A DNA stretch of 23,421 nt from Candidatus Krumholzibacteriia bacterium (GTDB lineage Bacteria; Krumholzibacteriota; Krumholzibacteriia; LZORAL124-64-63), in NCBI GenBank assembly GCA_030590265.1, contig JAUUYW010000009.1, forward strand, positions 1 to 23,421. Direction: 5' to 3'. The translations under genes and the position numbers were made by a program. The notes below the pieces were generated by a model that had not been told where the DNA came from, did not search any database, and worked only from the letters and a program-made list of their open reading frames with translations. Shown here piece after piece: positions 8,219 to 15,778 of this stretch. Every line of letters begins with the position of its first letter. The stretch's first letter is position 1.

Positions 8219-8238
8219 GGCAAGTTAGGTCCCTTGCC
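8219..8238. other. Inverted repeat between receiver gene and pepF
   Basis: GGCAAG and CTTGCC form a perfect 6-bp inverted repeat with an 8-base loop in the 151-base gap between the receiver gene and pepF. There is no T-run on either side, so it is weak as a terminator. It could be an operator or a structured leader. A second GC-rich foldback (GGG-CTA-CCC flanked by CCGC/GCGG) lies at about 8294-8314, right at the receiver stop codon. Confidence 0.3.
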
Positions 8239-8314
8239 AACCACGGTCCATCTCGACAGGGAGAATTTGGTAAGAGACACCATGCAGAACCTCCGCAGCC
8301 GGGCTACCCGCGGT

Positions 8315-8710
8315 CTACAAAGAAGTCTGGCAGTCCGCTGGAACGTATCCCAAGGTGCTCATCACATCTTCACGCAGTGTTTGCATATTGAAGGGTTTGG
8401 GAATGAATTTGGCGGCACCGAGATCCAACAGATCGGCGATCTCGCCCATGCCTACCACGCCACTCATGATGAGGATAGGAATGTCCTTCAGTTGGGGATC
8501 GTTTTTTACGGTGTAGATCAACAGACGACCGTCCAGCAAAGGCATGCTGATGTCCGTGATCATCAGATCAAAATCCTGGTTGCAGCGCAGGGCATCCAGG
8601 GCGTGAAGACCATCACTGGCAAAAAATGCAGTCAGCTCCAAGGGGGCGATGGCTTTGGCCAAAAGCCTCCGCATCACAGGGTCATCATCGACTATAAGGA
8701 TCTTCAACAT
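8315..8710 (-). CDS. CheY-like single-domain response regulator
   Basis: A 131-residue receiver domain with nothing attached. The acidic pocket is D8-D10 (ILIVDDDP), the phospho-acceptor is D53 (LMITDISMP), the switch serine is S83 (ILIMSGV) and the conserved lysine is K105 (FIPKPF). I chose the ATG at 8710 because GGGGAG is 7 bases upstream, and an in-frame extension to 8749 adds only non-conserved residues. It lies 57 bases after cheR on the same strand. A stand-alone receiver acts by protein-protein contact after phosphorylation by a histidine kinase, and no kinase is encoded in this window. Confidence 0.93.
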   Translation of the reverse strand: MLKILIVDDDPVMRRLLAKAIAPLELTAFFASDGLHALDALRCNQDFDLMITDISMPLLDGRLLIYTVKNDPQLKDIPILIMSGVVGMGEIADLLDLGAAKFIPKPFNMQTLREDVMSTLGYVPADCQTSL

Positions 8711-8767
8711 TAGTTTCTCCCCAAACTTGTTGTGATCGTCAAAATCCAAAAACCATCCCCACCGAGT

Positions 8768-9631
8768 TTACTTTCTGTAGACCGCAGGCATGACATATTT
8801 GTACTGGCTGTCATCCCGACCCAGGGTTTCGGAATGGCCAATGAACAAGTACCCGCCCTCAGCCGTGTGCTTGTGGTATTTGGCCACCAGGGTGTTGCGG
8901 GTTTCCCGATCGAAATAGATCATCACGTTGCGGCAGAAGACCGTATCGAATTGTTTTTTGAAGGGAAATGTCGCGTCCATCAAGTTGTGGCGTCGGAAGA
9001 AAATCCTTTTCCGGACCACATCCTTCACCACCATGGTGCCGTCGGGTTGCTTTTGGAAATACTTGTTCCTCAGGGCCACCGGCAGTTGCTCCACCTTGTC
9101 TGTGGGATACACGCCGGCCATGGCTGTCTTCAAGGCAGTGGCGGAAATATCCGTTGCCAGCAGCATGGGATTCCATTGATTCAGGGCGCTGCCAAAATGC
9201 TCCATCATGAGCATCATCAACGTGTAGGGTTCCTCACCTGAAGAACAGCCAGCACACCAAATCCTCATCTCCGTTTGATTCAATTGCTGGCGACGGGCCA
9301 TCAGATCCGGCAGAGCGGTTTTCGAAAAGAATTCAAAATGGGCTTTCTCCCGGTTGAAGAAGGTATGGTTGGTGGAAATTCGATTGGCCAACTCATCCAG
9401 ACCTTCGCCCGATTTTTCCGTGGTTAGCCAGTTGAAGTATTCCTTGAAAGTCGCAAAATTTCTTTCGCGCAGGACCTTCTGCAAACGCCCAACCACCAGG
9501 GTTTTCTTCTGATCAGTCAGGTTGATGCCAAACTTGTCATAAACAAGCTTGCGGATGGCGCCAAATTCCTGGTCTGAAATTCGGGCCCCAACAGATCCCA
9601 CAGAAGGGGCAGTTATTGTATTGGTGGACAT
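8768..9631 (-). CDS. cheR: CheR-type protein-glutamate O-methyltransferase
   Basis: A 287-residue CheR. The small helical N-terminal domain (about 18-75) is followed by NRISTNHTFFNRE (83-95), the conserved arginine-bearing motif before the methyltransferase fold. The SAM-binding loop is IWCAGCSSGEEPYTL (124-138), the adenosine-binding acidic residue lies in LATDIS, and FCRNVMIYFD (232-241) is the late conserved motif. It ends with YLFIGHSETL. CheR methylates glutamates on chemoreceptors using S-adenosylmethionine. The start is ATG 9631 with GGAAGG about 11 bases upstream. It sits 16 bases after a receiver gene and before another, with no cheA, cheB, cheW or receptor gene here, so a role outside flagellar chemotaxis is possible. 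Confidence 0.95.
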   Translation of the reverse strand: MSTNTITAPSVGSVGARISDQEFGAIRKLVYDKFGINLTDQKKTLVVGRLQKVLRERNFATFKEYFNWLTTEKSGEGLDELANRISTNHTFFNREKAHFEFFSKTALPDLMARRQQLNQTEMRIWCAGCSSGEEPYTLMMLMMEHFGSALNQWNPMLLATDISATALKTAMAGVYPTDKVEQLPVALRNKYFQKQPDGTMVVKDVVRKRIFFRRHNLMDATFPFKKQFDTVFCRNVMIYFDRETRNTLVAKYHKHTAEGGYLFIGHSETLGRDDSQYKYVMPAVYRK

Positions 9632-9647
9632 TTAACGGAATACCTTC

Positions 9648-10055
9648 CTAAAGAGGAATTTCAAAGGCCAGGCCAATATCACTCAGCGTTGACAGGAATT
9701 TCTTTTTTTCCACGGGTTTGACCACATAGCCGTCGGCGGTGGCCGCGAAGGCTTCCCGGATGCTCTTGTGGTCTTCAAGGCTCGTGGTCATGATGATTCG
9801 GGACCCCTGGCCCAGGGATATGTTGTTCTGTTCTTCGTATTGTCGGATCAGCAAGAGGGTTTCCTGGCCGTTCATGCCGGGCATCATGATATCCAGGCAG
9901 ATAAGATCATAGAGGCTGCCCCGTTCAATGGTCTCCTTGACGGCCTCCACGGCTTCTTCACCACTGACGGCCACATCGCATTCAGCAAAAGGTTCCAGGT
10001 ACCGACAAAGGAGTCGGCGACTGATAAAATCGTCTTCAACCACTAGAACATGCAT
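9648..10055 (-). CDS. CheY-like response regulator upstream of cheR
   Basis: A 135-residue receiver domain. The acidic pocket is E7, D8 and D9 (VLVVEDDF), the phospho-acceptor is D55 (LICLDIMMPGMNG), the switch threonine is T90 or T91 (IIMTTSLEDH) and the conserved lysine is K113 (YVVKPVEKKKF). There is no output domain. The ribosome binding site GGAGTG precedes the ATG at 10055 by about 7 bases. It is the first gene of the three-gene signalling group and is transcribed away from the DjlA-like gene. It is more CheY/FrzZ-like than DNA-binding, and its partner kinase cannot be named from this sequence. Confidence 0.93.
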   Translation of the reverse strand: MHVLVVEDDFISRRLLCRYLEPFAECDVAVSGEEAVEAVKETIERGSLYDLICLDIMMPGMNGQETLLLIRQYEEQNNISLGQGSRIIMTTSLEDHKSIREAFAATADGYVVKPVEKKKFLSTLSDIGLAFEIPL

Positions 10056-10239
10056 TGTTTCACTCCAAATGATTCAACTCCACATCAGGTGAGTCACTTG
10101 AACCCACCTCCTGACGGTCATTTCTTCGGCAAACTGCCTTTGGACTTGAATATTTCTTTAGTTCCAGAGGTATCCTTGGCGTCTTTTTGTTCATAGGCGT
10201 ATTCTTGGATACTCGACCTAACACTGAAAGCAGGGAATT
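10056..10239. promoter_or_regulatory. Divergent intergenic region
   Basis: These 184 bases separate the minus-strand receiver-cheR-receiver group from the plus-strand djlA-like-mutM pair, so promoters in both directions must lie here. A weak plus-strand candidate is TTGTTC (-35) and ATACTC (-10) with 16 bases between, around 10187-10214. No confident minus-strand promoter or operator was found. Confidence 0.35.
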
Positions 10240-11025
10240 ATGGGATTGCTGGGAACGATTATCGGCGGTGGCCTGGGTATGCTCGTGGGAGGACCCATTG
10301 GGGCCATCATTGGCGGAGCCCTGGGCTCAAACATCAACATCCAGGCCGGAAAAGTGCATCCTGGTGCCCGTTCTCCCTATGGTGCAACAGGTGACCGAAC
10401 CACGGGTTATTCACCCCTGCAGGACCAACAAACCTTTATGCTGGCCATGATCAGCCTGGCGGCAAAAGTGGCCAAGGCCGACGGCAAAGTTACTCCCATT
10501 GAGGTCAAAACATTCGACGATTTCCTGCGCAACAACCTGCGCATGGACAAAGTGGAGCGTCAGGTTGCCGCCCGGATTTTCAACGAAGCCCGCGACTCCG
10601 ATATCCCCGCCGAAGAATTTGCCGGACAGATTCGCCGGCTCATGGGACACCGTCAAGACCGCTTGCGGGACCTGATTTCCCTGTTGTTGATGATCGCCAT
10701 GGCCGATGGGCATTTCCATCCTGCCGAAGAAAGAATGATCCGCAGCATTGCTTCGAGCATGGGCCTGAGGGCTTCTGATTATGAAGCCGCCGCCGCCATG
10801 TTCAATCCCGGCCACAACCTGGGCGCATCGTACTCCGTATTGGGAGTCACCGAATCGGCCACCGACAGTGAAGTCAAAAAGGCCTACCACAAACTGGCCC
10901 GGGAGTATCATCCCGATGTATTGGCCAGCAAGGGCATGGGCGAAGAGTTCAAGGTTTTTGCCGAAGACAAAATGAAATCCGTCAATGGGGCCTACGAAGA
11001 AGTCAAGAACGCGCGGGGCATGTAG
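10240..11025 (+). CDS. DjlA-like co-chaperone (TerB domain plus J domain)
   Basis: A 261-residue protein with the DjlA layout. An N-terminal glycine-rich hydrophobic segment (residues 1-32, GLLGTIIGGGLGMLVGG) probably inserts in the inner membrane. A TerB/DjlA-like helical domain follows (about 62-185, with AAKVAKADGKVTPIE and MIAMADGHFHPAEERMI, two copies of the acidic ADG motif). The C-terminal J domain (196-256) carries H-P-D at 224-226 in REYHPDVLA. It would stimulate DnaK ATPase at the membrane. The start has GCAGGGA just upstream. It is followed one base later by mutM, so the two are co-transcribed, although no functional link is evident. Confidence 0.92.
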   Translation: MGLLGTIIGGGLGMLVGGPIGAIIGGALGSNINIQAGKVHPGARSPYGATGDRTTGYSPLQDQQTFMLAMISLAAKVAKADGKVTPIEVKTFDDFLRNNLRMDKVERQVAARIFNEARDSDIPAEEFAGQIRRLMGHRQDRLRDLISLLLMIAMADGHFHPAEERMIRSIASSMGLRASDYEAAAAMFNPGHNLGASYSVLGVTESATDSEVKKAYHKLAREYHPDVLASKGMGEEFKVFAEDKMKSVNGAYEEVKNARGM

Positions 11026-11026
11026 C

Positions 11027-11845
11027 ATGCCCGAATTGCCGGAGGTTGAAAACGTTGCTCTGGCCTTGCGCGCTCACCTGACCGGGCGCAAACTGACAGG
11101 CTTGAAAGTTTTGTATTCCGGCATCTTGGGTCAAAGCGTGGCCGCCACCCGAAAAGCCCTTTTGGATCGCACCCTGGACGGCGTTCATCGCCATGGCAAA
11201 TACATCATCATCAATTTTTCCCATGGCCAGCGACCCGACTCCCACCTGATGATTCACCTGCGCATGACCGGACAGATTTTTATTCTGGATGACTACATTC
11301 CCGACAAGCACGTGCACCTGACTTTTGATTTTGACGGCTTGCCCGTGCACTACCGGGATATCCGCAAATTCGGCCGGTTGGAACTGGTGGATGATGCCAT
11401 TCATCCTTCGGCCATTGCCCATGTGGGGCCGGATATGCTGGAGGTGAGGTTCAAGGCCTGGCATGAGAGCATCAGTTATCGTCGAGCTCCCATGAAGGCC
11501 TTGTTGCTGGATCAGGGAATCGCCGCCGGACTGGGAAACATCTATGTGGATGAATCGCTGTTTTTGGCTGGTGTTCATCCCTTGGCAAAACCGCAGGACC
11601 TGAGTGAAAAAGAGCTATATGAGGTGTGGAGCGTGGCCAAACGGGTGCTGCGCAACTCCATCAAACATGGTGGCACGACTTTTATGGATTTTAAGAATTT
11701 CCACGGCAAACCGGGCAATTTCCGCAGGAAGTTGCGGGTTTATGGGCGAGCAGGGGAAGACTGTGCTGTGTGTGGATGTGAAATTGAAGGATTGCGGGTA
11801 GCCGGACGGTCGAGTTGTTTTTGTCCCGAGTGTCAGGTGCTATAG
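11027..11845 (+). CDS. mutM: Formamidopyrimidine-DNA glycosylase (Fpg)
   Basis: A 272-residue Fpg, close to the 269 residues of E. coli MutM. It removes oxidised purines such as 8-oxoguanine and cleaves the abasic site. The catalytic N-terminus is MPELPEVE (P2 as the Schiff-base nucleophile, E3), and the conserved lysine is K58 in HRHGKYI. LRMTGQ (78-83) and GLGNIYVDESLF (168-179) belong to the helix-two-turn-helix core. The C-terminal zinc finger is complete: C246-x2-C249 and C266-x2-C269, with R261 in GRSSCFCPECQ at the lesion-probing loop. I chose the ATG at 11027, one base after the djlA-like stop, because proline must be residue 2. It is convergent with dsrC, with 21 bases between the stops. 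Confidence 0.97.
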   Translation: MPELPEVENVALALRAHLTGRKLTGLKVLYSGILGQSVAATRKALLDRTLDGVHRHGKYIIINFSHGQRPDSHLMIHLRMTGQIFILDDYIPDKHVHLTFDFDGLPVHYRDIRKFGRLELVDDAIHPSAIAHVGPDMLEVRFKAWHESISYRRAPMKALLLDQGIAAGLGNIYVDESLFLAGVHPLAKPQDLSEKELYEVWSVAKRVLRNSIKHGGTTFMDFKNFHGKPGNFRRKLRVYGRAGEDCAVCGCEIEGLRVAGRSSCFCPECQVL

Positions 11846-11866
11846 GCTTCGTCGAACACTGGAGTC

Positions 11867-12184
11867 TTATACACAGGAATCAGGTCGGGGCAATCCTGCC
11901 ACCCGGCAAGCTCCCTTGGCCGGTCCGTTGGCATACAATTCATAAATCCGCATCAAGGTGAAACCGGTTTCCCTGCAAAGCACACGAATCATTGGGGCGG
12001 TTTCTTTTTCTTCGTGAAAATCTCGCAGGTAGTCTATGATTTTCCAATGGTCATCGGTGAGTTCTTCGATGCCTTCGTCCTGAGCCAGGGCCCGAGCAAC
12101 CTTGTCGTTCCATTGATCGGGATCCAGCATGAAACCCTGGTCATCCAGATCGATTCGGACTTTTCCTTTTTCAAATAAAGACAT
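11867..12184 (-). CDS. dsrC: DsrC/TusE-family sulfur-relay protein with both redox cysteines
   Basis: A 105-residue DsrC-family protein of standard length. The family core is clear: GFMLDPDQWND near the start, ELTDDHWKIIDYLRDFHEE in the middle, and a C-terminal arm reading GPAKGACRVAGLPRPDSCV. That arm has both conserved cysteines, C93 and C104 (penultimate), 11 apart. True DsrC uses both to carry sulfur as a trisulfide to or from dissimilatory sulfite reductase, whereas TusE keeps only the last. I chose the ATG at 12184 with AAGG 6 bases upstream, because the longer frame to 12268 adds non-family residues. No dsrAB, tus or other sulfur gene is in the window. The two cysteines favour DsrC over TusE, but the partner is unknown. 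Confidence 0.93.
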   Translation of the reverse strand: MSLFEKGKVRIDLDDQGFMLDPDQWNDKVARALAQDEGIEELTDDHWKIIDYLRDFHEEKETAPMIRVLCRETGFTLMRIYELYANGPAKGACRVAGLPRPDSCV

Positions 12185-12248
12185 TGTTACCTTTTTATTG
12201 CGCCTGGAGAATTGTTTTTTCCAAAAGAAAACCTTAGTCCACAATATC

Positions 12249-12278
12249 ATTATTTGCCCATACGGCACACTTTTACAA
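12249..12278 (-). promoter_or_regulatory. Candidate sigma-70-like promoter of dsrC
   Basis: Read on the minus strand, TTGTAA (-35, at 12273-12278) and AATAAT (-10, at 12249-12254) are 18 bases apart, matching consensus at 4/6 and 5/6. Transcription would start near 12242, giving a leader of about 57 bases. The -10 box overlaps one arm of an 11-bp inverted repeat. Confidence 0.4.
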
Positions 12279-12330
12279 ATAAAAAAAGGACCGGGAATCG
12301 CAACCCTGCCCCTCGCCCTTGGGCAAATAA
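12250..12330. repeat. Spaced 11-bp perfect inverted repeat upstream of dsrC
   Basis: TTATTTGCCCA at 12250-12260 and its exact reverse complement TGGGCAAATAA at 12320-12330 are separated by 59 bases. One arm covers the proposed dsrC -10 box. This may be a two-site operator or a long-loop RNA structure. Confidence 0.5.
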
Positions 12331-12540
12331 AAGCAACGACCCCCGGAATCTGTCACCAAAAGGAAGCTCTTGCCTAAACAGGCCGACCTTTCAGCTCAAC
12401 AAAAAACAATGATTTGGTAGTTTCCAACCTCCCCTTAATCACCAAACTGGCGCTTGGTAGACTTAGGCACTGTTACAGATTCCCTCAGGTGTGTCAACAA
12501 GGTTTCTTGATTTTGTTTGTTTATTTTCGTTGGCTGTGTC

Positions 12541-12573
12541 AAAAAAAAGGCCCCCTAAGGAGCCTCTTTTTTT
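12541..12573 (-). terminator. Rho-independent terminator (bidirectional shape) of the surface-protein cluster
   Basis: A GC-rich hairpin (AGGC / GCCT outer stem, one C-A mismatch, CC / GG inner stem, 4-base loop) is flanked by eight A on one side and seven T on the other. It begins 15 bases after the stop of the minus-strand gene ending at 12588, so it should end that transcript. The T-run on the plus side makes it potentially active in both directions. Confidence 0.7.
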
Positions 12574-12587
12574 CCTGTTTTCAGGGA

Positions 12588-13859
12588 TCATTTCATCAGG
12601 GTCATTTTTCGCACCTGGTTGTAGGGGCCAGCTTCGATCCGATAAAAATAAGTGCCCGAAGCCACAGTTTGTCCCGCATCGTCAAGGCCAGACCAGATCA
12701 CTTCGTGCAGGCCCGCACTGCGGATTTCATTGATCAGGGTTGCCACCTTGCTGCCGTCAATTCCGTAGACATTCAGTCGCACATCCTGCGCCTCAGGCAG
12801 GCTGAAGCTGATCTTCGTCAGGGGATTGAACGGGTTCGGGTAGTTGGCCTTCAAAGCAAACACTCGAGGGGTCACCGCGCCGCTGGTCTCATCCAGACTG
12901 ACCTGAATGTCACTGTTGTCATGGCCGCGGACGGTGATATCCAAGCTCGAAGCTTCGATGGTTTGCAAGCTGCTAACCAGGAACAAATCGCCGGTGCCGT
13001 CAAAGCCATTTCCCTGACCCATGACCGCCACACTGACGTCCAACCCGTGGCCGATGTTTTTCAAGAAGGTCATCTCGTCCTGGTCATCCAGCAATTGGCC
13101 GGCCGAAACGCTGAAGATGCCGTCGGGTAGATTGGCACGCACATGCACACCTTTGATGCCGTCGCCATCGATCAGTCGCAAAGCGTACTGGCCTTCGCCG
13201 GCTTCAACCCAGCCAAGGTGGGCAATGCCTGAAAGGTGGTCCTGGTTCTTGTTGGAATCCGAAACAATGCCGAAGTTCATGGAAATCAGCATGAGGTCTT
13301 CAAAGTCGATGATGTTGTCGGTGGTTGGAACACCCCTCGGGCTGAAAGAATCCGTGGGGCCGATGTCACAGAAATTGTTGTAGAATTCATCTCCATGGGA
13401 TTCACCAAAAGCATCACCCATAACCGTCATGTCGAGCACACCCACGTGACCATCCAGGCTGGCCAAATCGCCTAGCCAATAATTGGTTGCAGCATGGTTT
13501 TCGGCAGCCACAGGGCTCACATTTCCCATGGCATCAACGGCGAAGACTTCGTAGAAATAGACCCCGCGTTTGCTTGAATCCGACCAGGTCTGATCGATGG
13601 ACAAAACTGAAACATTGCCTATTTGCAGCCATTCACCCAGAGCATTGTCGAGAATTTCGGCGTAGTCGGCGGGTCTGGTGGGGATGGTGTGGCCATCCAC
13701 ATCATCATACTCGGGATAGACCGAAACATGAGCGCCGTCATGCCACAAACCCGAAAAGATTTCATAGTGATCAACATCCAGGCCGTTGTGGCTCCAGGAC
13801 ACCGCAATTCGGTTGTGGTGCGGGGTAATTGTGATGCCGGAGACTGCTGCCGGGGCCAT
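12588..13859 (-). repeat. Shared C-terminal cassette, copy in the 1013-residue gene
   Basis: FN3-like, dockerin-like, cohesin-like and sorting domains in the same order recur in the genes ending at 16671 and 19727. Similarity is visible at DNA level in the last few hundred bases. The sorting domain is of the SAGLHEV/VASG subtype, like the copy ending at 16671. Confidence 0.8.
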
Positions 13860-15629
13860 GCAGTCGGCAAAAAGATTGCTGAAGGAGATCGTGGTGGGAA
13901 TGGTAGTATTCGATGGATCCCTCAGGGTCACATCCTCCAGCAAAGCAAATCCACCACTGTCGGCATAAGCACTGATTTCGATGGTGAACAAGTCCCAGGT
14001 TCCAGGTCCTACCAGGGGTTGCGGATTGCCACCCACCGTGGATCCGGTCACCGTGTAGCTGTTGTCGCCATTGTCATAGTGCAGGAACTGTTCGGTTCCG
14101 CCCCAGGGGTTGAACGAAACCGGGGAAACCGGGGTGTCCAGGCCAGTGCCCCCTCGCACTTCAATGTTGTACAGGAAAAGGTCAGGAGTGGTTGGTCCGG
14201 CCACGTAAGACACGGTAAACACCACCGGCTCACCGCAAGCCACTGGTCCAGCCAATTCAGGTGTGATGATCAGACCCGCCCCACCATTGAAGGGGCTGTA
14301 CAGTACAGAATCATACACCCGGTTACCCAGACCTGTCGGGTTGGTATCCGGATGAAAGGGTCCGGTAGGATCGCCCCAGTCGTTGAAGCGGGCATCAAAA
14401 GGAATTGCGGTGGTGGAAAAGGCAGACAAGAGCAGGTTGTCAAAAAAGTTGCAGTTGCGGGCCTGGCCTGTGACCACACCAAGTCCCTCTCCTTCATGGG
14501 TGACCAGCCCCATGGCGAAGTGGCTGATATCAACATTGTCCAGTTCTACATGAATCTCATTGTCCGAAAGAACAGCAACGCCCCAACTGTTGCCCACCTC
14601 AATGCCGATGAGGGTGATGTCGGTCAGGGTCAGGTCCAGGGCACCGCTGGAAGTGGCTGATTCGCTACCCACAACCAGGGGTTGGGCCGGTTGGTCATCC
14701 ATTTGGCTTTTGGCAGCATAACTTTTACCCATAATGCCGTTAAGAACAGGATTAGTCACCAGGCCCCCGGTGTAAGTCGTGTTGTTGGCAATGGCATACA
14801 AACCCACATCACAGGCATCGTAATTGCAATTGGTCAGGGTCATTTTTGTATCGGTCAACCCCAGCATTCCCGTGGCCACATAAACACCGTTCAAATTGGA
14901 GATTTCAGAAACGCTGCAGTCCGTTGCCGTCAACTGGGCCTGGCCGGATACCTGCCAGCCATTTTGAACGGGTGCAATGACAGGACCCTGTCCTATCACC
15001 TCAACATTAGTTGAGGTGGATGCTAAACCATTACCATGCAACAGAATGCCAGTTTTCTGGAAATCATCCACCAGGACATTGTTCAAGTTCATTTCATGGG
15101 GGCCTCCGTCGAAGGCCACCACAAACATGCCATTGCCGTGCAACTCGAAACTGACTGGGTCTTCTCTCATTCTGGTAATATGAACATCTGTGAGTGTTCC
15201 ACCGGAATCGAAGTACCCAAAACCGTGAAATGGGACGTTGTTTACGCCTTTATCACGTCCATCGAGCGTGAGGTTGGAAAAATTGATGCCGTCACAATTG
15301 GAAATCAAAATAACAGGAAATTGAGGATGCCCGTTGATGTCCATGGACTGAGGCAGAGTGTCAGGAGAATCAAGGAAAGTGGTGCCCACACCGGAGCCGA
15401 CCAAAGATACATCCAGCATGTTTTCGAAAACAAGTTGCTCGACATAGTGGCCCAAGGCAATCTCTATGGTGTCTCCATCCACGGACTCATCAATGGCTTC
15501 CTGAATGGTGAGGTAATCAGCTGTCCCGTTAGAATTGACCGTCAAAGTTGCCGCATGAGACAGGCCCACCGGATATGAAACCATCACCAAAACCAGATAA
15601 ATTATTGCATTAACCCTTGAGAATAACAT
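12588..15629 (-). CDS. Secreted beta-helix protein with FN3-like, dockerin-like, cohesin-like and sorting domains
   Basis: A 1013-residue exported protein. The modules in order are: a signal peptide (1-26); a right-handed beta-helix of the NosD/pectate-lyase-like type (about 28-450), opening with LTIQEAIDESVDGDTIEIA and closing with FNDWGDPTGPFHPDTNPTGLGN; a cohesin-like beta-sandwich (455-590); an FN3-like domain with an insertion (591-713); a dockerin-like domain (717-790, LGDL then VLDMTVMGDAFGES and DFEDLMLISMNFG); a second cohesin-like sandwich (798-915); and a C-terminal YPNPFNP sorting domain (about 929-1013). GGGGGA precedes the ATG by 5 bases. No catalytic residues could be assigned. 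It is the last gene of the cluster, before a good terminator. A surface adhesin or polysaccharide-active role is possible but unproven. Confidence 0.9.
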   Translation of the reverse strand: MLFSRVNAIIYLVLVMVSYPVGLSHAATLTVNSNGTADYLTIQEAIDESVDGDTIEIALGHYVEQLVFENMLDVSLVGSGVGTTFLDSPDTLPQSMDINGHPQFPVILISNCDGINFSNLTLDGRDKGVNNVPFHGFGYFDSGGTLTDVHITRMREDPVSFELHGNGMFVVAFDGGPHEMNLNNVLVDDFQKTGILLHGNGLASTSTNVEVIGQGPVIAPVQNGWQVSGQAQLTATDCSVSEISNLNGVYVATGMLGLTDTKMTLTNCNYDACDVGLYAIANNTTYTGGLVTNPVLNGIMGKSYAAKSQMDDQPAQPLVVGSESATSSGALDLTLTDITLIGIEVGNSWGVAVLSDNEIHVELDNVDISHFAMGLVTHEGEGLGVVTGQARNCNFFDNLLLSAFSTTAIPFDARFNDWGDPTGPFHPDTNPTGLGNRVYDSVLYSPFNGGAGLIITPELAGPVACGEPVVFTVSYVAGPTTPDLFLYNIEVRGGTGLDTPVSPVSFNPWGGTEQFLHYDNGDNSYTVTGSTVGGNPQPLVGPGTWDLFTIEISAYADSGGFALLEDVTLRDPSNTTIPTTISFSNLFADCMAPAAVSGITITPHHNRIAVSWSHNGLDVDHYEIFSGLWHDGAHVSVYPEYDDVDGHTIPTRPADYAEILDNALGEWLQIGNVSVLSIDQTWSDSSKRGVYFYEVFAVDAMGNVSPVAAENHAATNYWLGDLASLDGHVGVLDMTVMGDAFGESHGDEFYNNFCDIGPTDSFSPRGVPTTDNIIDFEDLMLISMNFGIVSDSNKNQDHLSGIAHLGWVEAGEGQYALRLIDGDGIKGVHVRANLPDGIFSVSAGQLLDDQDEMTFLKNIGHGLDVSVAVMGQGNGFDGTGDLFLVSSLQTIEASSLDITVRGHDNSDIQVSLDETSGAVTPRVFALKANYPNPFNPLTKISFSLPEAQDVRLNVYGIDGSKVATLINEIRSAGLHEVIWSGLDDAGQTVASGTYFYRIEAGPYNQVRKMTLMK

Positions 15630-15778
15630 TCAATCCCCCGTTCTGTGGCAAGTTGACCCGAAATAGTGGTGGTTGACTTCTTCCCCCCTCCAGGGTCGGG
15701 AATCAAACCGGGCCAGATAATTAATAAACAAAAAAGTGGCAACAAGCACAACACCCACCGCCACCCAGAGACGAAGAC
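15630..15778. other. 149-base intergenic gap between the 263- and 1013-residue genes
   Basis: Besides the candidate terminator at its right end, the gap has an AT-rich patch (minus strand TTTATTAATTATC near 15719-15733) that could contain a promoter for the 1013-residue gene. No -35/-10 pair is convincing. Confidence 0.3.
15730..15764 (-). terminator. Candidate terminator after the cohesin-like gene
   Basis: On the minus strand, GTGGC and GCCAC (extendable by two G-T pairs) enclose a long loop and are followed by TTTTTT. It lies 15 bases after the stop of the gene ending at 15779. The stem is short, so termination may be partial and allow read-through to the next gene. Confidence 0.4.

Larger units (their letters stand above)
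12185..12587. other. 403-base non-coding region between dsrC and the surface-protein cluster
   Basis: No credible gene is seen on either strand. From left to right it holds the dsrC leader and promoter, the spaced inverted repeat, and an AT-rich stretch. That stretch includes a short foldback, ACCAA and TTGGT at 12441-12458. The terminator of the minus-strand cluster at 12541-12573 closes the region. Confidence 0.6.

Noticed and set aside
10056..10239. Possible flagellar (sigma-28) or sigma-54 promoter for the receiver-cheR group
   Set aside because: A TAAA and a GCCGA-like element exist on the minus strand but are about 26 bases apart instead of about 15. The GGCA/TTGC pair also has the wrong spacing for sigma-54.
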